The notes under the pieces are model-generated. The model saw only the letters and a list, made by a program, of their open reading frames with translations. It searched no databases and was not told the DNA's origin. This document shows positions 24,651 to 32,248 of a DNA stretch of 33,540 bases, one piece after another (the first letter of the stretch is position 1; each line of letters begins with the position of its first letter). This DNA comes from Marivivens sp. (GTDB taxonomy: Bacteria > Pseudomonadota > Alphaproteobacteria > Rhodobacterales > Rhodobacteraceae). A program made the translations under genes and the position numbers. The stretch lies in assembly GCA_017643845.1 (NCBI GenBank), contig JAEPMR010000030.1:1-33540 (forward strand), given 5' to 3'.

Positions 24651-25787
24651 ATGCACATTGGATGCCCAACGGAAATTAAACCACAAGAGTTTCGCGTCGG
24701 CATGACGCCCAACGCAGCACAAGAGGCTGTTGGTCACGGCCACAAGGTAACTATCCAGTCCGGCGCTGGCCTTGGCGCCGGATTTAGCGATGAAGACTAC
24801 GTCGCTGCAGGTGCCGTTATCGCCGACACCGCAGAGGAAATCTTTGCGACGGCGGACATGATCGTAAAGGTCAAAGAGCCTCAGGCCGTCGAGCGCAAAA
24901 TGCTGCGCGAAGGTCAGCTTCTCTTCACCTATCTGCACCTCGCCCCCGATCCGGAGCAGACACATGACCTAATCGCTTCCGGTTGCACCGCGATTGCCTA
25001 CGAAACCGTGACAGATGATCGCGGCGGCCTGCCGCTGCTGGCCCCGATGTCCGAAGTCGCCGGTCGTCTCGCGCCGCAAGTCGGCTCCTGGACGCTGCAA
25101 AAAGCAAACGGCGGCCGCGGCGTTCTGATGGGCGGGGTTCCCGGCGTTGGCCCTGCAAAGGTCATCGTCATTGGTGGCGGAGTCGTCGGCACCCACGCTG
25201 CGAAAATCGCGGCAGGCATGGGCGCAGACGTCACTGTACTTGACCGCTCGCTTCCACGCCTCCGCTATCTCGATGACGTCTATGGCGGAACGTTTAAGAC
25301 CGGCTATTCCTCCACGGGTCTGCTCGAAGAACTGCTCCCGCAAGCGGACATGGTCATCGGCGCTGTTCTGATCCCGGGCGCGGCCGCGCCAAAGCTCATC
25401 AGCCGTGCGCAGCTGGCGATGATGAAGCCGGGCGCCGCGCTTGTGGATGTCGCGATCGACCAGGGCGGCTGCTTCGAAACCTCGAAAGCCACGACCCATC
25501 AGGATCCGGTCTACGAAGTTGACGGCATCATGCATTACTGTGTTGCGAACATGCCCGGCGCCGTTGCCCGCACATCGACCATCGCACTTGGCAACGCAAC
25601 GATGCCGTTCATGCTTGCACTCGCCAATAAGGGCTGGAAACGCGCCTGCGCCGATGACAAGCACCTGCTGAACGGCCTTAACGTCCACGCAGGAAAACTG
25701 ACCTATGCTGCTGTTGGCGAGGCCCTCGGCATCGAATCGGTGGATCCGCAGAGCCTGATCGCAGACGCAGCACCGCGCGCCGCGTAA
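24651..25787 (+). CDS. ald: Alanine dehydrogenase
   Basis: The enzyme interconverts L-alanine and pyruvate plus ammonia with NAD. The protein has 378 residues. The N-terminal substrate domain has Arg15 (FRVGMTP), Lys75 (VKVKEP) and catalytic His96 (YLHLAPD). The Rossmann domain has GGGVVG (175-180) and Asp198 (VTVLDRS). The C-terminal part has the VDVAIDQGGCFETS block with the active-site Asp. The SD GAGGAG is 7 nt before the ATG. Divergent from an Lrp-type regulator, and closed by a strong terminator. Confidence 0.97.
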   Translation: MHIGCPTEIKPQEFRVGMTPNAAQEAVGHGHKVTIQSGAGLGAGFSDEDYVAAGAVIADTAEEIFATADMIVKVKEPQAVERKMLREGQLLFTYLHLAPDPEQTHDLIASGCTAIAYETVTDDRGGLPLLAPMSEVAGRLAPQVGSWTLQKANGGRGVLMGGVPGVGPAKVIVIGGGVVGTHAAKIAAGMGADVTVLDRSLPRLRYLDDVYGGTFKTGYSSTGLLEELLPQADMVIGAVLIPGAAAPKLISRAQLAMMKPGAALVDVAIDQGGCFETSKATTHQDPVYEVDGIMHYCVANMPGAVARTSTIALGNATMPFMLALANKGWKRACADDKHLLNGLNVHAGKLTYAAVGEALGIESVDPQSLIADAAPRAA

Positions 25788-25824
25788 CGCTTCCTCCCTG
25801 TGCGAGCCTCGTGCTCTGACACAG

Positions 25825-25859
25825 AAAGACCCGGTCAATGACCGGGTCTTTTCCTTTTC
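25825..25859 (+). terminator. Rho-independent terminator of ald
   Basis: AAAGACCCGGTC, a 3-nt AAT loop and GACCGGGTCTTT form a perfect 12-bp stem (25825-25851), followed by TCCTTTTC. It abuts the stop of the convergent ytoQ gene; the other strand has a weaker T tract, so it may partly work both ways. Confidence 0.88.
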
Positions 25860-26308
25860 TAGGCTGGCAGCGTTCCGGTAAGCACATAGCGTAACATCTG
25901 CACGACCTGCGCCGGTTCCTCGGCAACCGCCAATGCGGCGGCATCGACCTCTTTCAACGCATGCTGATGATCCGCACCATGCAGAACAATCAGCGACTTG
26001 CCCAACGCGGCTGCATAACCGGCATCAAATGCGGCATTCCATTGTTTGTATTTTTCGCCAAACCGGACAACCACCACATCTGCCTCCTCAATCCCTTTGC
26101 GGGTTCGAATGGCATTCAGTTTTGCGCCTTTGTGGTCATGCCAGAATTTGTTAGGCTCCGCCCCGAGGATGCGGACGCCACAATCATCGCTGGCATCATG
26201 ATCTGTCACCGGACTGTCAAACTGAACATCGAGCCCCTGTGACCCCTCGATGATCTGTTCCCGCCAATCGGTGTGAATTTCGCCGGACAAATAGACCCTT
26301 AGCGTCAT
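25859..26308 (-). CDS. ytoQ: YtoQ family protein
   Basis: The protein has 149 residues. It opens LRVYLSGEIHTDWREQI and contains DSPVTDHDASDDCG, then EADVVVVRFGEKYKQWNAAFDAGYAAALGK split around the active-site-like Glu/Asp residues. This is the YtoQ family, whose fold resembles nucleoside 2-deoxyribosyltransferases; its activity is not, to my knowledge, established. The SD AGGAGG is 7 nt before the ATG. It is the last gene of the minus-strand run coming from pheT and the sulfotransferase. Confidence 0.88.
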   Translation of the reverse strand: MTLRVYLSGEIHTDWREQIIEGSQGLDVQFDSPVTDHDASDDCGVRILGAEPNKFWHDHKGAKLNAIRTRKGIEEADVVVVRFGEKYKQWNAAFDAGYAAALGKSLIVLHGADHQHALKEVDAAALAVAEEPAQVVQMLRYVLTGTLPA

Positions 26309-26373
26309 GGGTGCCTCCTGTGTTTCGTGATGCCGCGCACCCTAAGCATTCTCGCTATGAGGTCCAGCCACTG

Positions 26374-26985
26374 CTAGCTTCGGAACTCGCTTTGATCCAA
26401 TTCTTGAAATGCCTTCGTCGAGTTCCTGCTCGGGAACGGTGTATCGGGTATGTCGACACCGAGATGGCGACACAGCGGCTCCCATCCACTGCCGATCTCA
26501 TAGACCAATAGTCGCTCCGGTGGGACCGTTCGCTTCACTCGCGCAACGTTTTCCTCGTAGACAGAAATCGCATGCTCCCGGTCGCCAGGCCGCCCGGAAA
26601 AGACCTGCTGGTGGATCAACGTCCATCCCAAAGACGCCTTATCCTCGGCCTCCTCAATAGACGGCAGAATAGTTTTGGAAAAACTGTTCCACCAACTCTC
26701 CCCGTCCCGCCAGGTAAGGATCACCTTTGCGTCTGGGTAAACATCAATCAATTGTGGCCAATAGGCTGCGCTCGGCCAATCCACGCAGGAGTGAAAACCG
26801 TCAAACAACGCGTCCCAATCCGGCGTGTTGCCTGCCGCAACTATGCGCCACATTTCCCGTTGCCGATCGCTCCCGAAAATCTCGAACATATGATGACAGG
26901 GTCCATAGCCCAATATACCCAATGCCTCCCGCATTGAGTCCGTCCCCGTTCGGCCAAAGCCTGTTCCGATCACCTGAAGTGCCAT
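26374..26985 (-). CDS. Sulfotransferase family protein (Sulfotransfer_4-like)
   Basis: The protein has 203 residues. It opens with a P-loop-like 5'-phosphosulfate motif, GTGFGRTGTDSMREAL (about 7-22). The SWWNSFSKT segment and the C-terminal W-x-PLCxxLG..IPDTPFPSRN block are typical of the Sulfotransfer_4 group found in alphaproteobacteria. Transfer of sulfate from PAPS is expected from the family; the acceptor is unknown. Start ATG at 26985 has a GGGGG SD 6 nt upstream. It begins 48 nt after pheT on the same strand and might be co-transcribed with it. Confidence 0.85.
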   Translation of the reverse strand: MALQVIGTGFGRTGTDSMREALGILGYGPCHHMFEIFGSDRQREMWRIVAAGNTPDWDALFDGFHSCVDWPSAAYWPQLIDVYPDAKVILTWRDGESWWNSFSKTILPSIEEAEDKASLGWTLIHQQVFSGRPGDREHAISVYEENVARVKRTVPPERLLVYEIGSGWEPLCRHLGVDIPDTPFPSRNSTKAFQELDQSEFRS

Positions 26986-27033
26986 GCGCTACCCCCACTT
27001 TCGAGTGAGAGTAGCACAGTTTTTCGCCTGTCC

Positions 27034-29430
27034 CTATCCGCGCAGAATGCCGCCAGTCGCCTTTGACACTTTTTCGATAATCTTGGCGCTTACCGCCTCG
27101 ATATCCGCTTCTTTCAGCGTCGCGTCACGAGGCTGCAGGCGCACGGTAATCGCCAGCGACTTCTTTCCTTCGCCGAGATTTCCGCCGATAAATTCATCGA
27201 ACACCCGTACGTCTTCGACAAGGGCTTTATCAGCGCCAGCTGCCGCGTTCACCAGCGTAAGTGCTTCAACATCCGCATCGACAACAAATGCAAAATCGCG
27301 TTCGATCGCCTGCAGATCAGAGATACCCAGAGCAGGCCGCGCAGCGGATTTGTTCTTCGGCAACGGGACCTCATCCGGCCAGATGGTAAAGGCAACAGCC
27401 GCCCCCTTGATATCCATCTCGCGCAGCACCTTAGGGTGCAATTCACCGAAAATGCCCAGTACTTTCTTGGGGCCAAGACAGATCTGGCCATGGCGGCCGG
27501 GATGCCACCAGCCAGCGCCATTTCGCATGATCTGCGCCTTTGCGGGCGCACCGATGGCGGCAAGCACAGCTTCCGCATCCGCCTTTGCATCATACAAATC
27601 CACCGGCCGCGATGCACCATGCACGTCCTTCGGCCCTGTTCGACCGATCATCAGACCCGAAATCTGGAGCACCTGCTCACCCGGCTCGCCCCCCTGGAAT
27701 GCATGTCCACACTCGAACAGAGCCAGATCCATGAAACCGCGTGCCTGATTTCGCTGAGCCGCCCGCAAAAGACCGGGAAGCAGATCAGGACGCATATGAC
27801 TCATGTCGCTTGAAATCGGGTTCTCCAGCTTTGTGGCGTCATCGCCGCCACCAAACAGCGCAGCCGCTTCACGTTCGATAAAACTGTAGGTCACACATTC
27901 ATTATAGCCCAACGCCGCAGCTGTCCGCCGCGCCGCCGTCGCCCGCACCTGTGCCGGCGTAAGAATCGGCTTTGGCACTCCGGCAGCCACCCGCGGCAGC
28001 GGTTTGCCTTCGAGCTTGGTCAGCGACGCCACGCGCGCGACTTCTTCGACGAGATCGGCCTCGCCCTGAACGTCGGGCCGCCAGCTCGGAACATGGGCCA
28101 TATTGCCCTCCATAAGGAATCCGAGTGCAGAGAGCGTTTGCCGTTGCTGTGCCTCTGGAATTTCCATTCCAACAAGGCTGATCACCCGCTTCGGATCCAG
28201 TTTGTAGGCCCGAGAATGATCCGGGATTTCACCCGCTTTGACGACTTCAGAGGCCTCGCCACCCGCATGATCCACGATCATGCGAACCGCCAGTTCCAAT
28301 CCCTCAGGCGTGAACTCGGGATCGACCCCGCGCTCGAAACGGTATCGTGCATCGGAATGAATCTTCAGCGCACGTCCAGTCAGCGCAATATTTACTGGCT
28401 CCCAAAAAGCGCTCTCGACAAACACATTCACCGTTTCATCGGTACAGCCCGAGTGCTCGCCCCCCATGATACCAGCAAGGCTCTCGACGCCGTTGTCATC
28501 GGAAATGACAACCATGCCCTCCTGCAACGTATAGGTCTTTTCGTCGAGCGCGAGGAAAGTCTCCCCACCCTGGGCACGGTGCACACGCAAATCGCCACTC
28601 ACCTTGTCCGCATCAAACACATGTAGCGGGCGGTTGCGGTCATACGTGAAATAGTTCGTCACATCGACGAGAAATGAAATTGGACGCAAGCCGATTGCCC
28701 GCAGGCGATCCTGCAACCAAGCGGGGGAGGGTCCGTTCTTCACACCCTTGATCAAACGACCATAGAAAACCGGCGCTAAATCAAGAGCATCATCCGAAAT
28801 GGACACCTTTACGTCACTTTCGAACGAAGCCGGGACAGGCTCGACAGATCGGCTGATACGCGTTCCCAGTCCACGCGCTGCCAAATCTCTTGCAATGCCT
28901 TCGACCCCAAGAGCGTCCTGTCGGTTTGGCGTAATCGCAATCTCGATCACGGGATCGACCTTCGCGGGATCATTTTTGGCCAACCAGTCGATGAACTTCT
29001 GACCCACCTCGCCAGAGGGTAGCTCGATGATGCCGTTGTGCTCGTCAGACAGCTCCAGCTCCCGCTCGGAGGCCATCATCCCGTGGCTTTCTACGCCACG
29101 GATTTTCCCGACAGACAGCGTGACGTCGATACCCGGAACATAATCTCCGGGCTTCGCCAGAACCACGGTGATCCCCGCCCTCGCATTCGGGGCACCACAA
29201 ACGATTTGTTTGTCACCCTCGTCCGTTTCCACGGTACACACCCGCAGCCGGTCCGCATCGGGGTGCTGCTCGGCATGCTTCACCTTAGCCAAAGTGAAAG
29301 TTTCCAGTCTCTGCGCCGGATTTTCCACGCCCTCGACCTCCAGACCGAGGTCTGTCAGTGCATCGACGATCTCCTCCAAAGAGGCCTCTGTTTCAAGATG
29401 CTCCTTGAGCCAGGAAAGTGTGAACTTCAT
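27034..29430 (-). CDS. pheT: Phenylalanyl-tRNA synthetase beta subunit
   Basis: The protein has 798 residues, normal for bacterial PheT. An EMAP/OB-type tRNA-binding domain (about 39-150) is followed by the B3/B4 editing domain (about 210-370), B5 (about 395-470), a catalytic-like core (about 480-690) and the C-terminal anticodon-binding FDX-ACB domain (about 705-797). Opens MKFTLSWLKEHLETEASLEE. It joins PheS to form the alpha2-beta2 enzyme that charges tRNA-Phe and edits mis-charged Tyr. It is separated from pheS by a glutamine amidotransferase gene, 47 nt upstream of pheT. Confidence 0.97.
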   Translation of the reverse strand: MKFTLSWLKEHLETEASLEEIVDALTDLGLEVEGVENPAQRLETFTLAKVKHAEQHPDADRLRVCTVETDEGDKQIVCGAPNARAGITVVLAKPGDYVPGIDVTLSVGKIRGVESHGMMASERELELSDEHNGIIELPSGEVGQKFIDWLAKNDPAKVDPVIEIAITPNRQDALGVEGIARDLAARGLGTRISRSVEPVPASFESDVKVSISDDALDLAPVFYGRLIKGVKNGPSPAWLQDRLRAIGLRPISFLVDVTNYFTYDRNRPLHVFDADKVSGDLRVHRAQGGETFLALDEKTYTLQEGMVVISDDNGVESLAGIMGGEHSGCTDETVNVFVESAFWEPVNIALTGRALKIHSDARYRFERGVDPEFTPEGLELAVRMIVDHAGGEASEVVKAGEIPDHSRAYKLDPKRVISLVGMEIPEAQQRQTLSALGFLMEGNMAHVPSWRPDVQGEADLVEEVARVASLTKLEGKPLPRVAAGVPKPILTPAQVRATAARRTAAALGYNECVTYSFIEREAAALFGGGDDATKLENPISSDMSHMRPDLLPGLLRAAQRNQARGFMDLALFECGHAFQGGEPGEQVLQISGLMIGRTGPKDVHGASRPVDLYDAKADAEAVLAAIGAPAKAQIMRNGAGWWHPGRHGQICLGPKKVLGIFGELHPKVLREMDIKGAAVAFTIWPDEVPLPKNKSAARPALGISDLQAIERDFAFVVDADVEALTLVNAAAGADKALVEDVRVFDEFIGGNLGEGKKSLAITVRLQPRDATLKEADIEAVSAKIIEKVSKATGGILRG

Positions 29431-29477
29431 CGGTTCCGTCCCGCGGTAAAATATCTGTCCTGCGGGGCTTTATCGGA

Positions 29478-30266
29478 TTACGCCGCCGTGTGGAAGGGTG
29501 CGCGCCGCTCGACAAGCGCCATCCATGCGATCAACTCGGCCGCCCGCCGTTCCTGCAACAGAAATTCGGGGCGGCCACCCAGCCGGTCCGCGCTCTCAGG
29601 ATCGGCGCTGATCGCATCGAGATCTTCCGTCAAGCGTTCAAAGCCTTGGAAAATTCCGCCGCCCCGCAAATACCCGGCCAATGCCGACGGGGTCAGCTCG
29701 GGATGATATTGCGTTCCCCAAAACCGAACACCGCCCCGTTCATAGGCAAATCCCTGAACCGGACTGTGACTGTTTGATACCACCAGTTCAGCACCATCCG
29801 GGAGATTCCCGACCTCATCGCGATGAATGCACAGCACCCCGTCCCCGCTCTTTCGCCCAGAAACCATCGGATGCTCCTGTGCGACCCGCTCCAGATCATG
29901 CGCGAAACCGCTCTCCAATCCGTTGGGCGAGCACCTGACACTGCCCCCGAGCATCACCGCGGCCAACTGCATCCCGTTGCAGGAGCCCCAAATCGGCTTT
30001 TCTGCCTCGAGCGCCTGCTCAAATGACGCTCGCTGTGGAGCAGCTTCGGCAGCATCCACAGACCACTGAACACCGGCCCCAGTGAAGACAATTCCGTCTG
30101 CTTCTTCCAACAGCGCCGCAGGGATCGGCTCGGCATAGGGATGAACCATGCGGCAGTCGATCTCGGCATTCAGCGCGGCAAATGTCCGTACGAAAGGCGC
30201 GCCCCAGGAATGCCCACGCGCCACTAGATCAGGCGAATTCCCCTCACAGATCAGTATCAGAGTCAT
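29478..30266 (-). CDS. Type 1 glutamine amidotransferase (class I GATase)
   Basis: The protein has 262 residues with an intact catalytic triad: Cys96 in WGSCNGMQLA, His188 and Glu190 in WGTQYHPEL. The layout resembles GuaA-N/YfeJ-type stand-alone amidotransferases; no synthetase domain is attached, and the acceptor is unknown. The ATG at 30266 has GGGG about 9 nt upstream; a GTG at 30275 is an alternative. It lies between pheS and pheT, in the same orientation, with gaps of 90 and 47 nt, so it should be co-transcribed with both. Confidence 0.9.
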   Translation of the reverse strand: MTLILICEGNSPDLVARGHSWGAPFVRTFAALNAEIDCRMVHPYAEPIPAALLEEADGIVFTGAGVQWSVDAAEAAPQRASFEQALEAEKPIWGSCNGMQLAAVMLGGSVRCSPNGLESGFAHDLERVAQEHPMVSGRKSGDGVLCIHRDEVGNLPDGAELVVSNSHSPVQGFAYERGGVRFWGTQYHPELTPSALAGYLRGGGIFQGFERLTEDLDAISADPESADRLGGRPEFLLQERRAAELIAWMALVERRAPFHTAA

Positions 30267-30356
30267 TGCGGACACCCCACTTGGAATGACCGTTTACTAT
30301 GTCGTCATGTCCGGCATTGCCGCGCTATTTGCGGCATTTGACAATCCGTTTCGCGC

Positions 30357-31427
30357 CTAGCGGTTCAAGCCGCCATGCAAATTCGGCTGGTCAAGACTGG
30401 CGAAACCGTAGTGCCGGAGCCAACGCAAGTCCGCGTCAAAAAAGGCCCGCAGATCAGGAATGCCATATTTCAGCATTGCTATCCGGTCGATTCCGATCCC
30501 AAAGGCAAAACCCTGCCACTCATCGGGATTGATGCCCGCATTCTGGAGTACCTTCGGATGCACCATGCCTGAGCCGAGAACTTCGAGCCAGTCATCGCCT
30601 TCACCCACGGTGACGGATCCGTTTTCCCAGCGACACTGCACGTCCACCTCGGCAGACGGCTCGGTAAAGGGGAAGTGCGAGGCGCGAAAGCGCGTTTTGA
30701 CCCGCTTTCCGAAAAACGCGGACAGGAATTCCTCCAACACCCACTTCAGGTTTGCCATCGAAATATCCTTGTCGATGGCCAAGCCCTCGACCTGATGGAA
30801 CATCGGCGTATGGGTTTGGTCATAGTCCGCCCGATAGACGCGGCCCGGTGCGATAATTCGGATCGGCGCGCCGGTTTTTTCCATCGTACGAATCTGCACG
30901 GGGCTGGTGTGGGTCCGAAGCACGTGCGGCGGGCGGTTATCGCCCTCGGCGCGGTGCATGTAGAATGTATCCATCTCTGCCCGTGCAGGATGGTGGCCCG
31001 GAATGTTCAGCGCATCGAAATTATACCAGTCGCTGTCGATTTGCGGGCCTTCGGCAACGGCAAATCCCATATCCGCGAATATGGCAGAAAGCTCTTCGGT
31101 GACTTGGCTGATCGGATGGATCGTTCCCTGCCGCCGCGTGCGAGCCGGTAGCGTCACGTCCAGCCATTCGCCGCGCAGGCGTTCATCCAGCGCAGCGTCA
31201 GACAGCGCGGCCTTTTTCGCTGCCAGTGCTGCATTGATCTCGTCCTTCAGCGCATTCAGCGCTGGGCCCATAACCTGCCGTTCTTCCGGCGTCATTTTCC
31301 CCAGTTCGCGCATCTTCAGCGCGACCTCGCCCTTCTTGCCAACCGCCTGCAAGCGGATGTCTTCAAGCGCGGCCTCATCTGCTGCATTACCGATCAGGTC
31401 CAGGTATTTGCTTTTCAGGTCGTCCAT
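30357..31427 (-). CDS. pheS: Phenylalanyl-tRNA synthetase alpha subunit
   Basis: The protein has 356 residues. An N-terminal coiled coil (about 1-90) binds tRNA. The class II catalytic core follows, with [13 protein letters not shown], the [17 protein letters not shown] block (motif 2 region) and motif 3 in the [20 protein letters not shown] stretch. The frame stays open upstream to 31601, but the ATG at 31427 ([11 protein letters not shown]) matches the family start and has GAGG 6 nt before it. A terminator-like hairpin lies between rplT and this gene, so pheS may have its own promoter or depend on readthrough. Confidence 0.97.
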   Translation of the reverse strand: MDDLKSKYLDLIGNAADEAALEDIRLQAVGKKGEVALKMRELGKMTPEERQVMGPALNALKDEINAALAAKKAALSDAALDERLRGEWLDVTLPARTRRQGTIHPISQVTEELSAIFADMGFAVAEGPQIDSDWYNFDALNIPGHHPARAEMDTFYMHRAEGDNRPPHVLRTHTSPVQIRTMEKTGAPIRIIAPGRVYRADYDQTHTPMFHQVEGLAIDKDISMANLKWVLEEFLSAFFGKRVKTRFRASHFPFTEPSAEVDVQCRWENGSVTVGEGDDWLEVLGSGMVHPKVLQNAGINPDEWQGFAFGIGIDRIAMLKYGIPDLRAFFDADLRWLRHYGFASLDQPNLHGGLNR

Positions 31428-31501
31428 GCCACGCCTCGTTTCCTTCGTCCCAGCGCAAGTAACGCGGGGAAGCCACGCTTGCAAGGCTCTGCCCCACCCA
31501 C

Positions 31502-31535
31502 AAATAAAAACCGCGGCCCATGCAATGGACCGCGG
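31502..31535 (-). terminator. Rho-independent terminator between rplT and pheS
   Basis: On the minus strand CCGCGGTCCAT, a TGC loop and ATGGGCCGCGG (one G-U pair) are followed by TTTTTATTTG. It begins 26 nt after the rplT stop and lies 74 nt before the pheS start, so it either ends the ribosomal protein transcript or attenuates pheS expression. I found no obvious Phe-rich leader peptide. Confidence 0.8.
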
Positions 31536-31560
31536 CCAATTTCTTCCGGTGCGAGGCGTA

Positions 31561-31923
31561 TTAGGCCAGCGCTGCCTTTGCCTTGGCAACGATAGTGCCA
31601 AATGCTTCGGGCTCGTTCACAGCCAGATCGGCAAGAACCTTCCGGTCTACTTCGATCCCAGCCTTCGAAAGGCCGTTGATGAAGCGGGAATATGTCAGAT
31701 CAGCATCGATCGCACGAACACCGGCGTTGATACGCTGGATCCAGAGCGACCGGAAATTCCGCTTGCGTGCCTTACGGTCACGGGTTGCGTACTGGTTGGC
31801 CTTGTCTACGGCCTGACGGGCGACCTTAAAGGTCCGGCTGCGACGGCTGTAGTAACCTTTTGCCGCGTCAAGAACCTTCTTGTGACGGCGATGGGCGACG
31901 GTTCCACCTTTGGTACGGGACAT
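31561..31923 (-). CDS. rplT: 50S ribosomal protein L20
   Basis: The protein has 120 residues, full length. It opens [21 protein letters not shown] split by the basic RNA-binding extension and contains [20 protein letters not shown], then [18 protein letters not shown] and the C-terminal [12 protein letters not shown]20 is needed early in 50S assembly and in many bacteria represses its own operon. The SD AAGGAGG overlaps the rpmI stop codon, so the two are coupled. Confidence 0.98.
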   Translation of the reverse strand: MSRTKGGTVAHRRHKKVLDAAKGYYSRRSRTFKVARQAVDKANQYATRDRKARKRNFRSLWIQRINAGVRAIDADLTYSRFINGLSKAGIEVDRKVLADLAVNEPEAFGTIVAKAKAALA

Positions 31924-31936
31924 TGATCAGGCCTCC

Positions 31937-32137
31937 TTAACGCGAATAGGGCATCATCGGCTTGATGATACCTTCATCAGCCTTGCTCAGTGTCGTGGTG
32001 CCACGGGCATCACGAATGAACTTTGTGGTACGCTTGATCATGCCGTGGCGCTTACCGGCCTGGCCTGCTTTGATGCGGCCGGAGGCCGTCACCTTGAACC
32101 GCTTCTTGCAGCTCGACTTGGTCTTCATCTTGGGCAT
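31937..32137 (-). CDS. rpmI: 50S ribosomal protein L35
   Basis: The protein has 66 residues, full length, starting [20 protein letters not shown] and ending KPMMPYSR. The SD AGGAGA is 6-7 nt before the ATG. It is first in rpmI-rplT, 13 nt from rplT, with a good sigma70-type promoter upstream. Confidence 0.98.
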   Translation of the reverse strand: MPKMKTKSSCKKRFKVTASGRIKAGQAGKRHGMIKRTTKFIRDARGTTTLSKADEGIIKPMMPYSR

Positions 32138-32214
32138 TTCCGTCTCCTATTGTCGAACGGTCGTTATGCGCGACTCGGCATGCCACATTGGCCGGACGCG
32201 CGGTTAGAGCGGGC

Positions 32215-32243
32215 CGTATAGGGCTCGCCCCGCAAAATGGCAA
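32215..32243 (-). promoter_or_regulatory. Promoter of rpmI-rplT
   Basis: On the minus strand TTGCCA (32243-32238), 17-nt spacer, TATACG (32220-32215). Transcription would start near 32208, giving a leader of about 70 nt. The -35 lies just 6 nt beyond the pyk stop; I saw no terminator between pyk and this promoter. Confidence 0.6.
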
Positions 32244-32248
32244 GTGCT

